The notes below the pieces were generated by a model, which saw nothing but the letters and a program-made list of their open reading frames with translations, was not told the origin of the DNA and ran no database searches. From Dyadobacter sp. (GTDB taxonomy: Bacteria; Bacteroidota; Bacteroidia; Cytophagales; Spirosomataceae), in assembly GCF_017744695.1 (NCBI RefSeq), contig NZ_JAGIAS010000005.1, positions 1 to 64,000 of the forward strand: a DNA stretch of 64,000 nt, in the 5' to 3' direction. Each line of letters opens with the position of its first letter. Position 1 is the first letter of the stretch. This document shows, in pieces, positions 24,718 to 34,457 of this stretch. A program made the position numbers and the translations under genes.

Positions 24718-27340
24718 TACGAAGACTTTTGACAGGGTTCGTCAATGCGGCGCGGATGCTCTGGAAACTGATCGTCGCCAACGCAACAGATGTTGAAAGC
24801 AGTGCTGCCGCAATGAAGACCCACGCGCGGATATCCGTTTTGTAGGCAAAACTTTCCAACCAATGGTGCATGACAAACCATGCCAGTGGTGCGGCGATCA
24901 GGAATGCAATGCCCACCAATTGAATAAAGTCTTTGGACAACAATGCCACAATGCTGGCTGCCGATGCGCCCATTACTTTTCTCACGCCAATCTCTTTGGT
25001 ACGTTGAATGGTCGAGTAGGAGGCAAGGCCTAGCAGCCCCAGGCAGGAAATGAAGATGGCCAATGCGGCAAAGCCGAGGAAAAGCGCTTCAAAACGCTCG
25101 TCGGCGCGGTATTGGCGATCGTAAAACTCGTCGAGGAAATAGTAGGTGAACGGTTTGTCGGGGTTAGCCCTTTTCCATTGGTTTTCAATGCCCGAAACCG
25201 TCTGCTTCACATTGCCGCCATCGATTTTGACCGAAAGCAGATTGCCATTCCAAAAATCGATTAAACGGAAGGTCAGCGGTTTGATATTTTCCTGTAACGA
25301 TTTAAAATGGAAATCCTTCACCACTCCAATGATCGTCCCCTGCCGGCCCCATTGGTCGAACTTTTTGCCAATGGCCTCCCGGGGCGAATGATAGCCAAGT
25401 ACTTTCGCCGCTGCTTCATTGATCATCAGTGAGCCGGTGCTGTCGGAGCTGAACTGTTTTGAAAATGCCCGTCCGGCTACGACTTTTAATCCATATTGTT
25501 CAACAAAATCGAAATCGACCCGGTAAACATCCAGATTGCCTGCCTGCATTTCGCCACTGCTGCTTTCTATTTTTGAATAGGCTTGCGGGTTCCAGCCGCC
25601 GGGCACTGCCGAAGAAGCTGCCGCCGACTTTACGCCTGCAAAATTCAGAATAGAAGCTTCAAAAGCATCGCGTGCGCGGCCAGTTCCTGCTTGAATAACA
25701 AGCGTTTGATCCTTGGAGAAACCCAGGTCATGGCTGCGCATGAAATCCAGCTGCGTGTAGACGACGATAGTCGTGATGATCATCATAATGGAAATGGAAA
25801 ACTGTACAGTCACCAATCCTTTTCGGAGCATTATACCCTTTAAACTCGTTGTAAAACGCCCTTTCAGGACCCTGACAGGCTCAAAGGAAGAGAGCACAAA
25901 TGCCGGATAAATACCAGCGAGCAGTCCGATCAGCCATGTGGCGGCGAATTCGGCCCCGACCCAGGGTATTTCATAAACAATGCCTTTGCTGATCTGTTTA
26001 CCGGCCAACTCGTTGAATAAGGGCAATAATGCGGCAGATACCGCGACGGATAAAACAAATGCGATCATGCACATGAGCACAGATTCTGCGAGGAACTGCC
26101 CTGCCAACGTACTTTTGGCAGCTCCAACAGCCTTGCGTACGCCTACTTCCCGCGCCCGCTCGACCGACCGTGCGGTGGTGAGGTTTATGAAATTGATGCA
26201 GGCAATGAGCATGATAAATAGCGCGACTGCACTGAAAATATAAACATTATCAATACTACCCGACTCTTCGGCCGGCCGCGTCGAATGCAGATAAATATCC
26301 TTTAGCGGTTCGAGGACCAAGCCGATTTGCATCTGCTGCTCGGCCATTAGCTTGCCTGCATGGCTTTGAACAAATGCCGGGAATTTCCTGGCTATTGCGG
26401 CAGGATCCGTACCAGGTTTGAGCAAAACGAATGCAACAGCGCCGAAACTGCCCCATTGGCTCTCAATATTTTTGTCCTGATGTGCCGTGTAGGTGCTCAT
26501 GGAAACGAAAATATCACCTTTGATTTGTGAATTTACAGGCGGGTCCTGCATGACACCCGTGATTAAGGCCGGTTCTCCTTTGTCGCTCCAAAGCAGGGTC
26601 TGGCCTAACGGATCGCTATCGCCGAAATATTTCCGGGCGGAAGTTTCGGTCAAGACCAGGCTTAACGGTGCTGTCAGGGCAGTTTTGGGATTCCCTTTTA
26701 ATAATTTCAGATCAAAAACCCCAAACAGCGTAGAATCCGCCAATACTGTGTTTTCTTCCTGGAATTTCAGGTCGCCTTTGCGAAACAAGGTCTCTTCTTT
26801 TTGCACGCGGGCAAATGCCTCCACTTCCGGGAATTCGTTTTGCATACTGGACGCCATTGCCCAGGGACTAATGGCGTAGTGCAGCGTTTCGGAGTTGGTT
26901 TTTACATCGGTCGCAACCCTGTAAATGCGGTCAGCCTTGTTGTTGAAAGCATCGTAAGTCAACTCGAAATGCACGTACAATGCGATAAGGAAGCAGGCTG
27001 TCATTCCCGCCGACAACCCCAGCACATTAATAAAGGAGAACATCTTGTGCTTTGCCAGGTTGCGGAAAGCGATTTTGAAATAATTGCGGATCATGGCCGG
27101 ATGTGTGAATGTGGATTGCGGATATTTTTCAGGTTTTTCTTTGATCAAGAAAGGCCGCATCAGCGAAAATACGTCGCGTACGTAACGCCTGCGCGCCTCA
27201 CGCGGCCCGTGTGTACGGACGCGCTGCGCGAAGAGTTCCAGCAAATCGCCTTCCAGCTCGTTTACCAAATGCGAAGCGCAGAATAGCCGCAGCAGTCGGC
27301 CCGGCCAGCGGGGCGGTTGGGTGTTGGGCAATTTATTCAC
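24710..27340 (-). CDS. MacB/FtsX-type ABC transporter permease, second in operon
   Basis: 876 aa with the same layout as its neighbours: prefix domain (PPRWPGRLLRLFCASHLV), MacB core, TM block, second core, and FtsX C-terminus with TKEIGVRKVMGAS. Its first 120 residues are almost identical at protein and DNA level to those of the gene upstream (27333-29954), and less so to the gene downstream. That pattern fits recent tandem duplication or gene conversion. Overlap with both neighbours is eight bases. Partner ATPase not in the window. Confidence 0.85.
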   Translation of the reverse strand: MNKLPNTQPPRWPGRLLRLFCASHLVNELEGDLLELFAQRVRTHGPREARRRYVRDVFSLMRPFLIKEKPEKYPQSTFTHPAMIRNYFKIAFRNLAKHKMFSFINVLGLSAGMTACFLIALYVHFELTYDAFNNKADRIYRVATDVKTNSETLHYAISPWAMASSMQNEFPEVEAFARVQKEETLFRKGDLKFQEENTVLADSTLFGVFDLKLLKGNPKTALTAPLSLVLTETSARKYFGDSDPLGQTLLWSDKGEPALITGVMQDPPVNSQIKGDIFVSMSTYTAHQDKNIESQWGSFGAVAFVLLKPGTDPAAIARKFPAFVQSHAGKLMAEQQMQIGLVLEPLKDIYLHSTRPAEESGSIDNVYIFSAVALFIMLIACINFINLTTARSVERAREVGVRKAVGAAKSTLAGQFLAESVLMCMIAFVLSVAVSAALLPLFNELAGKQISKGIVYEIPWVGAEFAATWLIGLLAGIYPAFVLSSFEPVRVLKGRFTTSLKGIMLRKGLVTVQFSISIMMIITTIVVYTQLDFMRSHDLGFSKDQTLVIQAGTGRARDAFEASILNFAGVKSAAASSAVPGGWNPQAYSKIESSSGEMQAGNLDVYRVDFDFVEQYGLKVVAGRAFSKQFSSDSTGSLMINEAAAKVLGYHSPREAIGKKFDQWGRQGTIIGVVKDFHFKSLQENIKPLTFRLIDFWNGNLLSVKIDGGNVKQTVSGIENQWKRANPDKPFTYYFLDEFYDRQYRADERFEALFLGFAALAIFISCLGLLGLASYSTIQRTKEIGVRKVMGASAASIVALLSKDFIQLVGIAFLIAAPLAWFVMHHWLESFAYKTDIRAWVFIAAALLSTSVALATISFQSIRAALTNPVKSLRSE

Positions 27341-29954
27341 TGCGAAGACTTTTGACAGGGTTCATGAACGCGGCGCGAATGCTTTGAAAACTGATCGTCG
27401 CCAGGGCAACCAACGCGGAAAGCAATGCAGCCACGCCAAAAATCCACAGGGGTATATTTGTTTTATAGGCAAAACCTTCCAGCCAGCGGTGCATCGCAAA
27501 CCACGCCAGAGGTGCGGCGATCAGAAACGCAAGGCCTACCAGTTGCAGGAAATCCTTGGTTAACAAGCCCACTATGCTGGCCGCAGAAGCGCCCATCACC
27601 TTCCTGACGCCAATTTCTTTGGTACGCTGAATGGTGGAATAGGAGGCAAGGCCTAGCAACCCCAGGCAGGAAATGAAGATCGCCAACACGGCAAAATTCA
27701 GGAAAAGCGCTTCAAAACGCTCGTCGGCGCGGTATTGGCGATCGTAAAACTCGTCGAGGAAATAATAGCTGAAAGGCCGGTCAGGGAACAGGGTCTTCCA
27801 TTGCGTTTCGATGGCTTCCAGTGTCGCTTTTACATTGCCACCATTCATTTTGATTGACAGCAAGTCGCTGTTCCAGGGATCGAGCAGGCGGAATGTAAGC
27901 GGTTTGACATTTTCCTTTAACGATTTGAAATTAAAGTCTTTCACCACGCCGATAATTGTACCTTCACGGTCCCACTGATTAAATTTTTTTCCAATGGCTT
28001 CCTGCGCGGATTGGTACCCCAGTAGTTTCACGGTCGCTTCGTTGATGACCAGCGCTTTGGTGCTATCGGAGGTGAATTCTTTCGAAAATGGCCTGCCCGC
28101 CACTACTTTCAGGCCATATTGAGGAATAAAATCAAAATCGACACGGTAAACGTCCAGCGTGGCTATCTGCATTTCGCCGCGGCTGTTTTCGAGCTTCGAA
28201 TGCGCCTGTGAATTGTCCCCGCCGGGAACCGCAGAAGATGCAGCCACAGATTTGACCCCCTGCAAATTCTGCAACAGGGTCTTCAATGCATTGCGGGCAT
28301 TTCCCGAGCCGGGCCGGATAACGACCGTCTGCTCTTTGGCGAAACCCAGTTCGTGGCTGCGCATGAAATCCAGCTGGGAATACACCACCAGTGTGCCGAT
28401 GATCAATGCGATCGAGATAGCAAACTGTGCGGTAACCAGGCTTTTTCGGAGTAGTGCCCCGCTGCCGGTCATGGCAAATTTTCCTTTCAGGACTTTGACG
28501 GGCTCGAACGAGGACAGTACCAGCGCAGGGTAAATGCCCGAAGCCAGTCCGATGACCATGGATGCTATAAATAAAATGGCCATGGAGCGTGGCTCTTGAA
28601 CAAGTCCGCTGCTGATCGTCTTGCCCGACAGCTCGTTGAACAGCGGAATAAATGCAGCCGAAAGTACCAGCGAAACTGTGAAACTCAAAAACGACATCAG
28701 CAACGATTCGGCGATAAACTGCCTTGCAAGCAGCCACCGTCCTGCACCAACCGCCTTGCGCACGCCTACCTCCCGGGCACGTTCGAGCGACCGCGCCGTG
28801 GTCAGGTTAACGAAGTTGATACAAGCGATGATCAGAATAAATACCGCGATGATGGCGAAAGTATAAATGTTGGTGATGCTGCCTGACTGATCGGCTTCCC
28901 GCTTGGAATAAAGATAAATATCCAGCAGCGGGTCCAGAAGCAGCGTTAGCGAAATGTTTTCTTGTTGCAGGAGCCGTCCCATGTGGTTTTGCAGGAATGC
29001 GGGGAATTTTCGTGAAAGAGCGACCGGATCAGCCCCCTTCTTCAAAAGCAGGTAGGTGGTGGTTCCAAAATTGCCCCATTCCTCATTCACGGCCGTGTTG
29101 TAATGGCGGGTGTGGGTGGTCATGGAAAGGAAGACTTCGCCGCTTAATTGCGAATTCACCGGCGGTTCCTGCATAATGCCGGTTACCTGAGCAGCATCTC
29201 CATTATCGCCAATCAGGAGCGTCTGGCCCATAGCGTCCCGCTCTCCGAAGTACTTTTGGGCGGCGCTTTCCGTCAGTACCACGCTGAATGGTGCTTTCAA
29301 CGCAGTTTGAGGATTTCCTTGCAGCAGTTTCAGGTCAAATACCCGGAAAATCGATGAATCGGCCAGTACTGTTTTTTCTTCATTAAACTTGATATCGCCT
29401 TTCCGGAAGAGGTAATTCTCTTTGCTAATGCGGGTAAAAGCTTCTATTTCGGGGAAATCGCTTTGCAGGTTCGGGCCGAATGGCCAGGACGTGATGCTGT
29501 ATTGTAAAGTACCCGCCGACGATTGAATATCGGCGGAGAGCCTGTAAATCCGGTCGGCCTTCTTGTTGAAAGCATCATAAGTCAGTTCGAAATGCACATA
29601 CAATGCAATGAGGAAGCAGGCTGTCATTCCTGCCGACAACCCCAGCACATTAATGAAGGAGAACATCTTGTGCTTTGCCAGATTGCGGAAAGCGATTTTG
29701 AAATAGTTGCGGATCATGGCGGGATGTGCGAATGTGGGTTGCGGATATTTTTCAGGTTTTTCTTTGATCACGAAAGGCCGCATCAGCGAAAATACGTCGC
29801 GTACGTAACGCCTGCGCGCCTCACGCGGCCCGTGTGTACGGACGCGCTGCGCGAAGAGTTCCAGCAGGTCGCCTTCCAGGTCGTTGACCAAATGCGATGC
29901 GCAGAACCAATGCATGAGCCGACTGGCCCATCGGGGAGGATAGGGAGGCTTCAT
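27333..29954 (-). CDS. MacB/FtsX-type ABC transporter permease, first in operon
   Basis: 873 aa. The prefix domain begins PPYPPRWASRLMHWFC, a variant of the other two. The MacB periplasmic domain and the FtsX halves then follow, ending with KEIGVRKVMGAS and ALMNPVKSLRSE-like tails. It starts three bases after the PadR stop, so the regulator and three permeases form one transcript. The three copies may act as alternative permeases for a shared ATPase located elsewhere, or as a heteromeric complex. This is inference. Confidence 0.85.
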   Translation of the reverse strand: MKPPYPPRWASRLMHWFCASHLVNDLEGDLLELFAQRVRTHGPREARRRYVRDVFSLMRPFVIKEKPEKYPQPTFAHPAMIRNYFKIAFRNLAKHKMFSFINVLGLSAGMTACFLIALYVHFELTYDAFNKKADRIYRLSADIQSSAGTLQYSITSWPFGPNLQSDFPEIEAFTRISKENYLFRKGDIKFNEEKTVLADSSIFRVFDLKLLQGNPQTALKAPFSVVLTESAAQKYFGERDAMGQTLLIGDNGDAAQVTGIMQEPPVNSQLSGEVFLSMTTHTRHYNTAVNEEWGNFGTTTYLLLKKGADPVALSRKFPAFLQNHMGRLLQQENISLTLLLDPLLDIYLYSKREADQSGSITNIYTFAIIAVFILIIACINFVNLTTARSLERAREVGVRKAVGAGRWLLARQFIAESLLMSFLSFTVSLVLSAAFIPLFNELSGKTISSGLVQEPRSMAILFIASMVIGLASGIYPALVLSSFEPVKVLKGKFAMTGSGALLRKSLVTAQFAISIALIIGTLVVYSQLDFMRSHELGFAKEQTVVIRPGSGNARNALKTLLQNLQGVKSVAASSAVPGGDNSQAHSKLENSRGEMQIATLDVYRVDFDFIPQYGLKVVAGRPFSKEFTSDSTKALVINEATVKLLGYQSAQEAIGKKFNQWDREGTIIGVVKDFNFKSLKENVKPLTFRLLDPWNSDLLSIKMNGGNVKATLEAIETQWKTLFPDRPFSYYFLDEFYDRQYRADERFEALFLNFAVLAIFISCLGLLGLASYSTIQRTKEIGVRKVMGASAASIVGLLTKDFLQLVGLAFLIAAPLAWFAMHRWLEGFAYKTNIPLWIFGVAALLSALVALATISFQSIRAAFMNPVKSLRSE

Positions 29955-29957
29955 GGC

Positions 29958-30278
29958 TCAGGCAGGTTTGGGGATAGCGCTCCACATGCGGTTGCGGATC
30001 TCACGGATAGTGTCCAGTGCTTTGGTGCCCGCCATCGTGACGGTGAAAAAGCGCTTGCTTCGCCCGCCGCGTTCGGCTGTGGCCCCGCCCAGGCGTGAGG
30101 ACAGCAGACCTTTTTCTTCCAGCCGGTGCAAAGCGGCATGCACTGCCCCGAGGTTCACCGACCGCCCCAACTGCTGCTCGATCTCGTTGGTAATCGAGGC
30201 GCCGTAAGCATCTCCGGCCAGTATCGCAACCGCCAGCAGCACAACCTCTTCAAACTCTCCCAGATAGGTTCCTTTCAT
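29958..30278 (-). CDS. PadR family transcriptional regulator
   Basis: 106 aa from ATG 30278; codons further upstream (to 30392) do not look native. It has the PadR winged helix: YLGEFEEVVLLAVAIL at the start, AYGASITNEIEQQLGRSVNLG in the recognition region, and HRLEEKGLLSSRLG in the wing. PadR proteins repress or activate drug and ABC transport operons. Here it is the first gene of the operon that contains the three permeases, a common arrangement for this family in Cytophagales. Confidence 0.9.
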   Translation of the reverse strand: MKGTYLGEFEEVVLLAVAILAGDAYGASITNEIEQQLGRSVNLGAVHAALHRLEEKGLLSSRLGGATAERGGRSKRFFTVTMAGTKALDTIREIRNRMWSAIPKPA

Positions 30279-30477
30279 AAGGGTTTTATTATTTCTGTAA
30301 ATGTATAACAAATGGCGTGCCGCTATTGATAAATGGCTTGAACGGTGCGTGGACGCAGTTTTTGGAAAATTGCATTGTCCGAAAGCGGACACCCGGAGCT
30401 AATGCCGGACAATGCGTGCGGGCATTTGTCGGGAAAGCCTTTTCTTTGCTTTTGCATATTCACCCAACTGCTGTTTC

Positions 30478-31371
30478 ATGGTTTTCGACTTCCGCTTACA
30501 AGTTTTCCAGACCGTTGCCCGCCGTTTGAGCTTCACCAAAGCCGCCGCTGAGCTTTTCATTACACAGCCGGCCGTGACGAAGCATATTCACGAGTTGGAA
30601 AATCAATTAAAAACCAAATTATTTGAGCGGAATGGCTCGAAGATCAGTCTGACGCCGGCTGGGGTAATACTGCTGCATCATGCCGAGCAGATTTTTGATA
30701 TTTACAGGAATCTCGAATTTGAAATCAACAGTCTCTCACAAAGGAATAGCGGCAAGCTCAGGCTGGGCGCAAGTACGACGGCGGCGCAATACATTTTGCC
30801 GCCTATTCTGGCCGCATTCCATCGCAAGTTTCATAACATCGAGGTCACGCTGACGACCAAAAATACCGAGGAGATCGAACAGGCTTTGCAGCATAAGGAG
30901 ATCGACCTCGGGGTAATCGAGGGCTTTTCCAAGAATGCAGCCATTAAATACACCGAATTCCTGAACGACGAGATCGTGCTGGTGGCAAACAGCAGAAATC
31001 CGCTGGCGGCTATGGGCGTAGTGAACGCCGCTCAGTTGCGAGAGATACCGTTGCTGCTCCGCGAACCGGGGTCGGGTACGCTGGAAGTGATCGCACATGC
31101 ATTGAAGTCGATCGGGTTGGGGTTGGGTGATTTGAACGTGGAAATGCAGCTGAGCAGTAGCGAGAGCATGAAATTATATATCCTGCATTCGGATAGCATG
31201 GCATTCATTTCGGTACATGCGGTATTGAAGGAATTGCAGAGCAAGGAATGTCGCATTGTCGACGTCGAAGGGCTATCGATTGACCGCCACTTTTATTTTA
31301 CCACGCTGCACGGGCAGCAGGAGGCGTTGCCGGAGCTTTTTATGCGTTTTGCACTTTACCAGAGAAAATAG
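30478..31371 (+). CDS. LysR family transcriptional regulator
   Basis: 297 aa from ATG 30478, giving the typical N-terminus FRLQVFQTVARRLSFTKAA with the winged helix (TQPAVTKHIHELENQLKTKL). The substrate-binding domain (residues 90-290) has GKLRLGASTTAAQYILP and the usual two-lobed fold. In-frame sequence upstream of 30478 is not conserved-looking. It is divergent from the PadR operon across 199 bp, and its target is not evident from neighbours. Confidence 0.85.
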   Translation: MVFDFRLQVFQTVARRLSFTKAAAELFITQPAVTKHIHELENQLKTKLFERNGSKISLTPAGVILLHHAEQIFDIYRNLEFEINSLSQRNSGKLRLGASTTAAQYILPPILAAFHRKFHNIEVTLTTKNTEEIEQALQHKEIDLGVIEGFSKNAAIKYTEFLNDEIVLVANSRNPLAAMGVVNAAQLREIPLLLREPGSGTLEVIAHALKSIGLGLGDLNVEMQLSSSESMKLYILHSDSMAFISVHAVLKELQSKECRIVDVEGLSIDRHFYFTTLHGQQEALPELFMRFALYQRK

Positions 31372-31487
31372 ACGGCTATATTGCGGGTTTTTCGAGTAGT
31401 TCCGGGCTGGATCCTATTTTAAGAATTTGTGTACTGTACCAATCAACTCTTGATGAAAGGGTTGAAATTATTTTTGTTAAACTATTT

Positions 31488-34130
31488 ATGTTAAAAATCA
31501 CATTAAGCGTCTCGGCGTTCCTGCTGATGCTATGGTCGACGACGAGCACCCTTCAGAAAGAGGAAAGGTCCGAACCCCGGAACCTGACCAAAGCCGACTC
31601 CCTTCCTAACGCTGCCGCGTGGCCGGCAGAATTGAATGTAACGCATTTCGCAGGTCACGATCTCACGCCGAGCCCTGCCTGCTTGGCTGTGGCGCCTACC
31701 GGCGAGGTATTTGTTGGCGTCGATATGATCGGCTCCCTGGGCAAAACACCTGGAAAAGGTAGTATTGTACGACTTGTTGATACGGATAATGACGGAAAAG
31801 TAGACCAGCACACCACTTTTGCGATGCTGGATAACCCGCGCGGGATCATCGCGCAGGGCGATCAGGTGTTTGTTTTACATACTACGTTTTCCAAAGAGAC
31901 CGGCAAGGCTTCCGGAATGGACCTGGTCGTGCTGGAAGATAAAAATCACGACGGTGTAGCCGACGGGCCGGCCAAGCCGCTTATACAGAATGTATGCTCG
32001 CCTAAATTCCTCCAAAGCCGTGGTACCGACCATGCTACCAATGGTATCCGCATGGGTATCGACGGATGGATCTACATTGCCGTGGGTGACTTCGGTTTCC
32101 ACGACGCGCTCGACCGCTCAGGCAAGAAAATGACCCAGCTCGGCGGAGGTATCGTTCGCGTACGCCCTGACGGCACTGAAATGGAAGTTTATACCCACGG
32201 ATTGCGGAACATTTACGACGTGGCGATCGATCCTTACATGAACATTTTCACCCGCGATAACACCAACGACGGTGGCGGCTGGAATATTCGTTTCAGCAAT
32301 CAGATCCAATCCGGGGAATATGGTTATCCGGTGCTATTCAAGAATTTTACGGAAGAGATCATCCCGGCGCTGATCGACCTCGGTGGCGGTTCGGGTACAG
32401 GCTCGCTCTTTATGGACGATCCTACCTGGCCAGCTAAATACAACCGCGTACCGATGATGGCCGACTGGGGCCGCAGCCAGGTGTATGTACACCGGGTAAC
32501 GCCGGATGGCCCTACCTTCCAGCAGAAAGAGGAAGAATTTATCAAGCTTTCACAGGTTACTGACCTTGATATCGATGCTTCCGGACGCGTTTACCTTGCT
32601 GCCTGGGATGGCGCCGGTTATTCGGGTAATCCCGGTAAAGGCTTCATTTCCCGTGCGGTGCCTCAGGGATGGCAGTATAAGGCATTCAAAGACATCAGTA
32701 AATCGTCGGTGAAACAGCTGGCGGCATTGTTGCGGTCGGAAAGTGCTGTGCAGCGTTTGGCGGGGCAGCAGGAATTGCTGAAACGCCCGGCAAAAGATGC
32801 GGCGAAAGCGGCATGGGCTGTTGCCGAGGACAAGAAGGCTCCTTTATATGTACGCGTGGCGGGTATGTACACCTACGCGCAGGCGGCAGGCGCGGAAGGT
32901 ATTGATAATCTTGTGAAACTGGCTTCCGAAAGCGACATGTGTGAATATGCATTGCGCGCGCTGGCCGATCGCAAACCTTATGTGGCCAAAGTGCCGGTAG
33001 AGCCATTCCTGAAAGCGCTTGAAAATGGTAATGCACGGGAGAAACTGGCTGCGGCGATCGGGTTGGGCCGTTTGGGCAGACCGGAAGGCGCACAGGCATT
33101 GCTGAAAGTGAAAGTGCCGGGCTCTTTTGTTGCACCTGCGAAGGGGACTGAGGGGCCGCACGCGACACCGAACTCGGCTATCGTAACTCCGCATATCGCA
33201 GTGCGTGCACTCGTGGCGCTGAACGCGGTAGATGCTTGTGTGAAGGCAGTCGGTACCGAAAATTCGACGATCGCATTGTGGGCCTTGCGCTATATGCATG
33301 ATCCAAGGGCAGTAGACGGATTGATCGCAGCGTATGACAAAACCAGCGACAAGGCGTTGAAGGACCAGATTCTGACCACATTGGGGAGAATCTATAAAAA
33401 GGAAGCTGATTACGACGGTTCATGGTGGTGGAGCACACGCCCTGATACCCACGGACCGTACTACAAGGCCGTTGAATGGGAGTCGTCGGCAAAGGTGAAA
33501 GACTTTTTGATGAAAGAGTTTAACGCTGCAAGCGACAAGCAGTTCTTCGCTGACTTGAATGCACGGAACCGGATGGGCATTACCGAGTTCGGTGGAGAGG
33601 AAGTAGTGGCTGCGAAAGAAGAAGTGAAAGTTGACCTGGAAAAGATCCGCAACAAAAAGGGCCAGGTAGGAGAGTCATCTATCGAGGATGTAATGCTGGC
33701 CATCGCCAAAATCCAGGGTGATCCGGCCACAGGGCGGAAGCTGTTTACCAAGCAGGGTTGCGTAGCCTGCCACAGCCTGAGCCGCAATGAGGTGATGAAA
33801 GGGCCATTTATGGGCCAGATCGGCTCGATCATGAACCGCGAACAGATCGCGGAATCGATTTTGAAACCGAATGCCTCTATTTCCCAAGGCTTCGCGTCGG
33901 TTATGATCACAACCAAGGGTGATAAAACCTATATGGGTTTTGTTTCGGAGGAATCCGCTGAAAAGCTGGTGATCCGCGACATCACCGGTCAGGTGAATAC
34001 CATCAAAGTAGCCAACATTACATCGCGCAAGGAAATGGAAACGTCCATGATGCCTCCGGGGCTGGCCAATGAGTTGTCCTACGAGGAGTTTGCTTCACTA
34101 ATCACCTTCCTGTCTCAGCAGAAGAAGTAG
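31488..34130 (+). CDS. Haem c and HEAT-repeat membrane-bound dehydrogenase-type protein
   Basis: 880 aa with a signal peptide. Residues 50 to about 410 are a PQQ-dehydrogenase-like six-bladed propeller (FVGVDMIGSLGK, then DGWIYIAVGDFGF). A HEAT-repeat helical region follows. A C-terminal cytochrome c module has GCVACHSLS (Cys758, Cys761, His762) and a distal Met region near EMETSMMPPG. Known relatives are annotated as PVC-type haem-binding or DUF7133 proteins and probably oxidise a sugar or other organic compound, passing electrons to the haem. The substrate is unknown. It is closed by a strong terminator and stands alone. Confidence 0.8.
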   Translation: MLKITLSVSAFLLMLWSTTSTLQKEERSEPRNLTKADSLPNAAAWPAELNVTHFAGHDLTPSPACLAVAPTGEVFVGVDMIGSLGKTPGKGSIVRLVDTDNDGKVDQHTTFAMLDNPRGIIAQGDQVFVLHTTFSKETGKASGMDLVVLEDKNHDGVADGPAKPLIQNVCSPKFLQSRGTDHATNGIRMGIDGWIYIAVGDFGFHDALDRSGKKMTQLGGGIVRVRPDGTEMEVYTHGLRNIYDVAIDPYMNIFTRDNTNDGGGWNIRFSNQIQSGEYGYPVLFKNFTEEIIPALIDLGGGSGTGSLFMDDPTWPAKYNRVPMMADWGRSQVYVHRVTPDGPTFQQKEEEFIKLSQVTDLDIDASGRVYLAAWDGAGYSGNPGKGFISRAVPQGWQYKAFKDISKSSVKQLAALLRSESAVQRLAGQQELLKRPAKDAAKAAWAVAEDKKAPLYVRVAGMYTYAQAAGAEGIDNLVKLASESDMCEYALRALADRKPYVAKVPVEPFLKALENGNAREKLAAAIGLGRLGRPEGAQALLKVKVPGSFVAPAKGTEGPHATPNSAIVTPHIAVRALVALNAVDACVKAVGTENSTIALWALRYMHDPRAVDGLIAAYDKTSDKALKDQILTTLGRIYKKEADYDGSWWWSTRPDTHGPYYKAVEWESSAKVKDFLMKEFNAASDKQFFADLNARNRMGITEFGGEEVVAAKEEVKVDLEKIRNKKGQVGESSIEDVMLAIAKIQGDPATGRKLFTKQGCVACHSLSRNEVMKGPFMGQIGSIMNREQIAESILKPNASISQGFASVMITTKGDKTYMGFVSEESAEKLVIRDITGQVNTIKVANITSRKEMETSMMPPGLANELSYEEFASLITFLSQQKK

Positions 34131-34151
34131 AATACAAAGCATTAGCAGCAG

Positions 34152-34183
34152 AAAGCCGGCCCATCTTTTCAGGGGCCGGCTTT
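34152..34183 (+). terminator. Intrinsic terminator after the haem c gene
   Basis: AAAGCCGGCCC (34152-34162) pairs perfectly with GGGCCGGCTTT (34173-34183), and CATTTTTGG follows. It lies 22 bp behind the stop codon. Confidence 0.85.
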
Positions 34184-34331
34184 CATTTTTGGACAAAACC
34201 AAGGTTACGATTTTGAAGATTTTGAGCCTAGAAAGTGCGGATCGACGGTTTTTTGACGAATTTTTAGGCGTTTGTGGCCATTTTTTTGCAGAATCTACAA
34301 TTTTTACGATAAATTAGTAGTCTGATAGAAT

Positions 34332-34437
34332 TAATTTGTAGTTGTTGAGTTGACTACTATTTGCACCCATTGTCTCTTACTCAACGTTTGTTTATACAGC
34401 ATCCCCCGGCAGCCCCGCTTTCGCCGGGGATTTTTTT
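34332..34437 (+). ncRNA. Candidate small RNA or attenuator leader ahead of the HEAT genes
   Basis: Boxes resembling the Bacteroidota -7 element (TAATTTG at 34332-34338 and TACTATTTG at 34355-34363) are followed after about 40 bp by an intrinsic terminator. That terminator is CCCCGGC (34404-34410) with GCCGGGG (34423-34429), then seven T (34431-34437). The terminator sits only 20 bp before the GTG start of the next gene, so transcription entering it would stop just short unless it is bypassed. This suits attenuation or an independent sRNA. The AT-rich 34184-34331 before it shows no gene. Confidence 0.4.
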
Positions 34438-34457
34438 GATCAGCTTGTCCTCGTCCC

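Noticed and set aside
28159..28886. Several antisense frames within the permease genes
   Set aside because: GC-rich coding shadows without domains or independent start signals.
31450..31476. TTG-N16-TATTTTTG promoter before the haem c gene
   Set aside because: It would put the transcript start almost on the start codon; possible but too weak to list.
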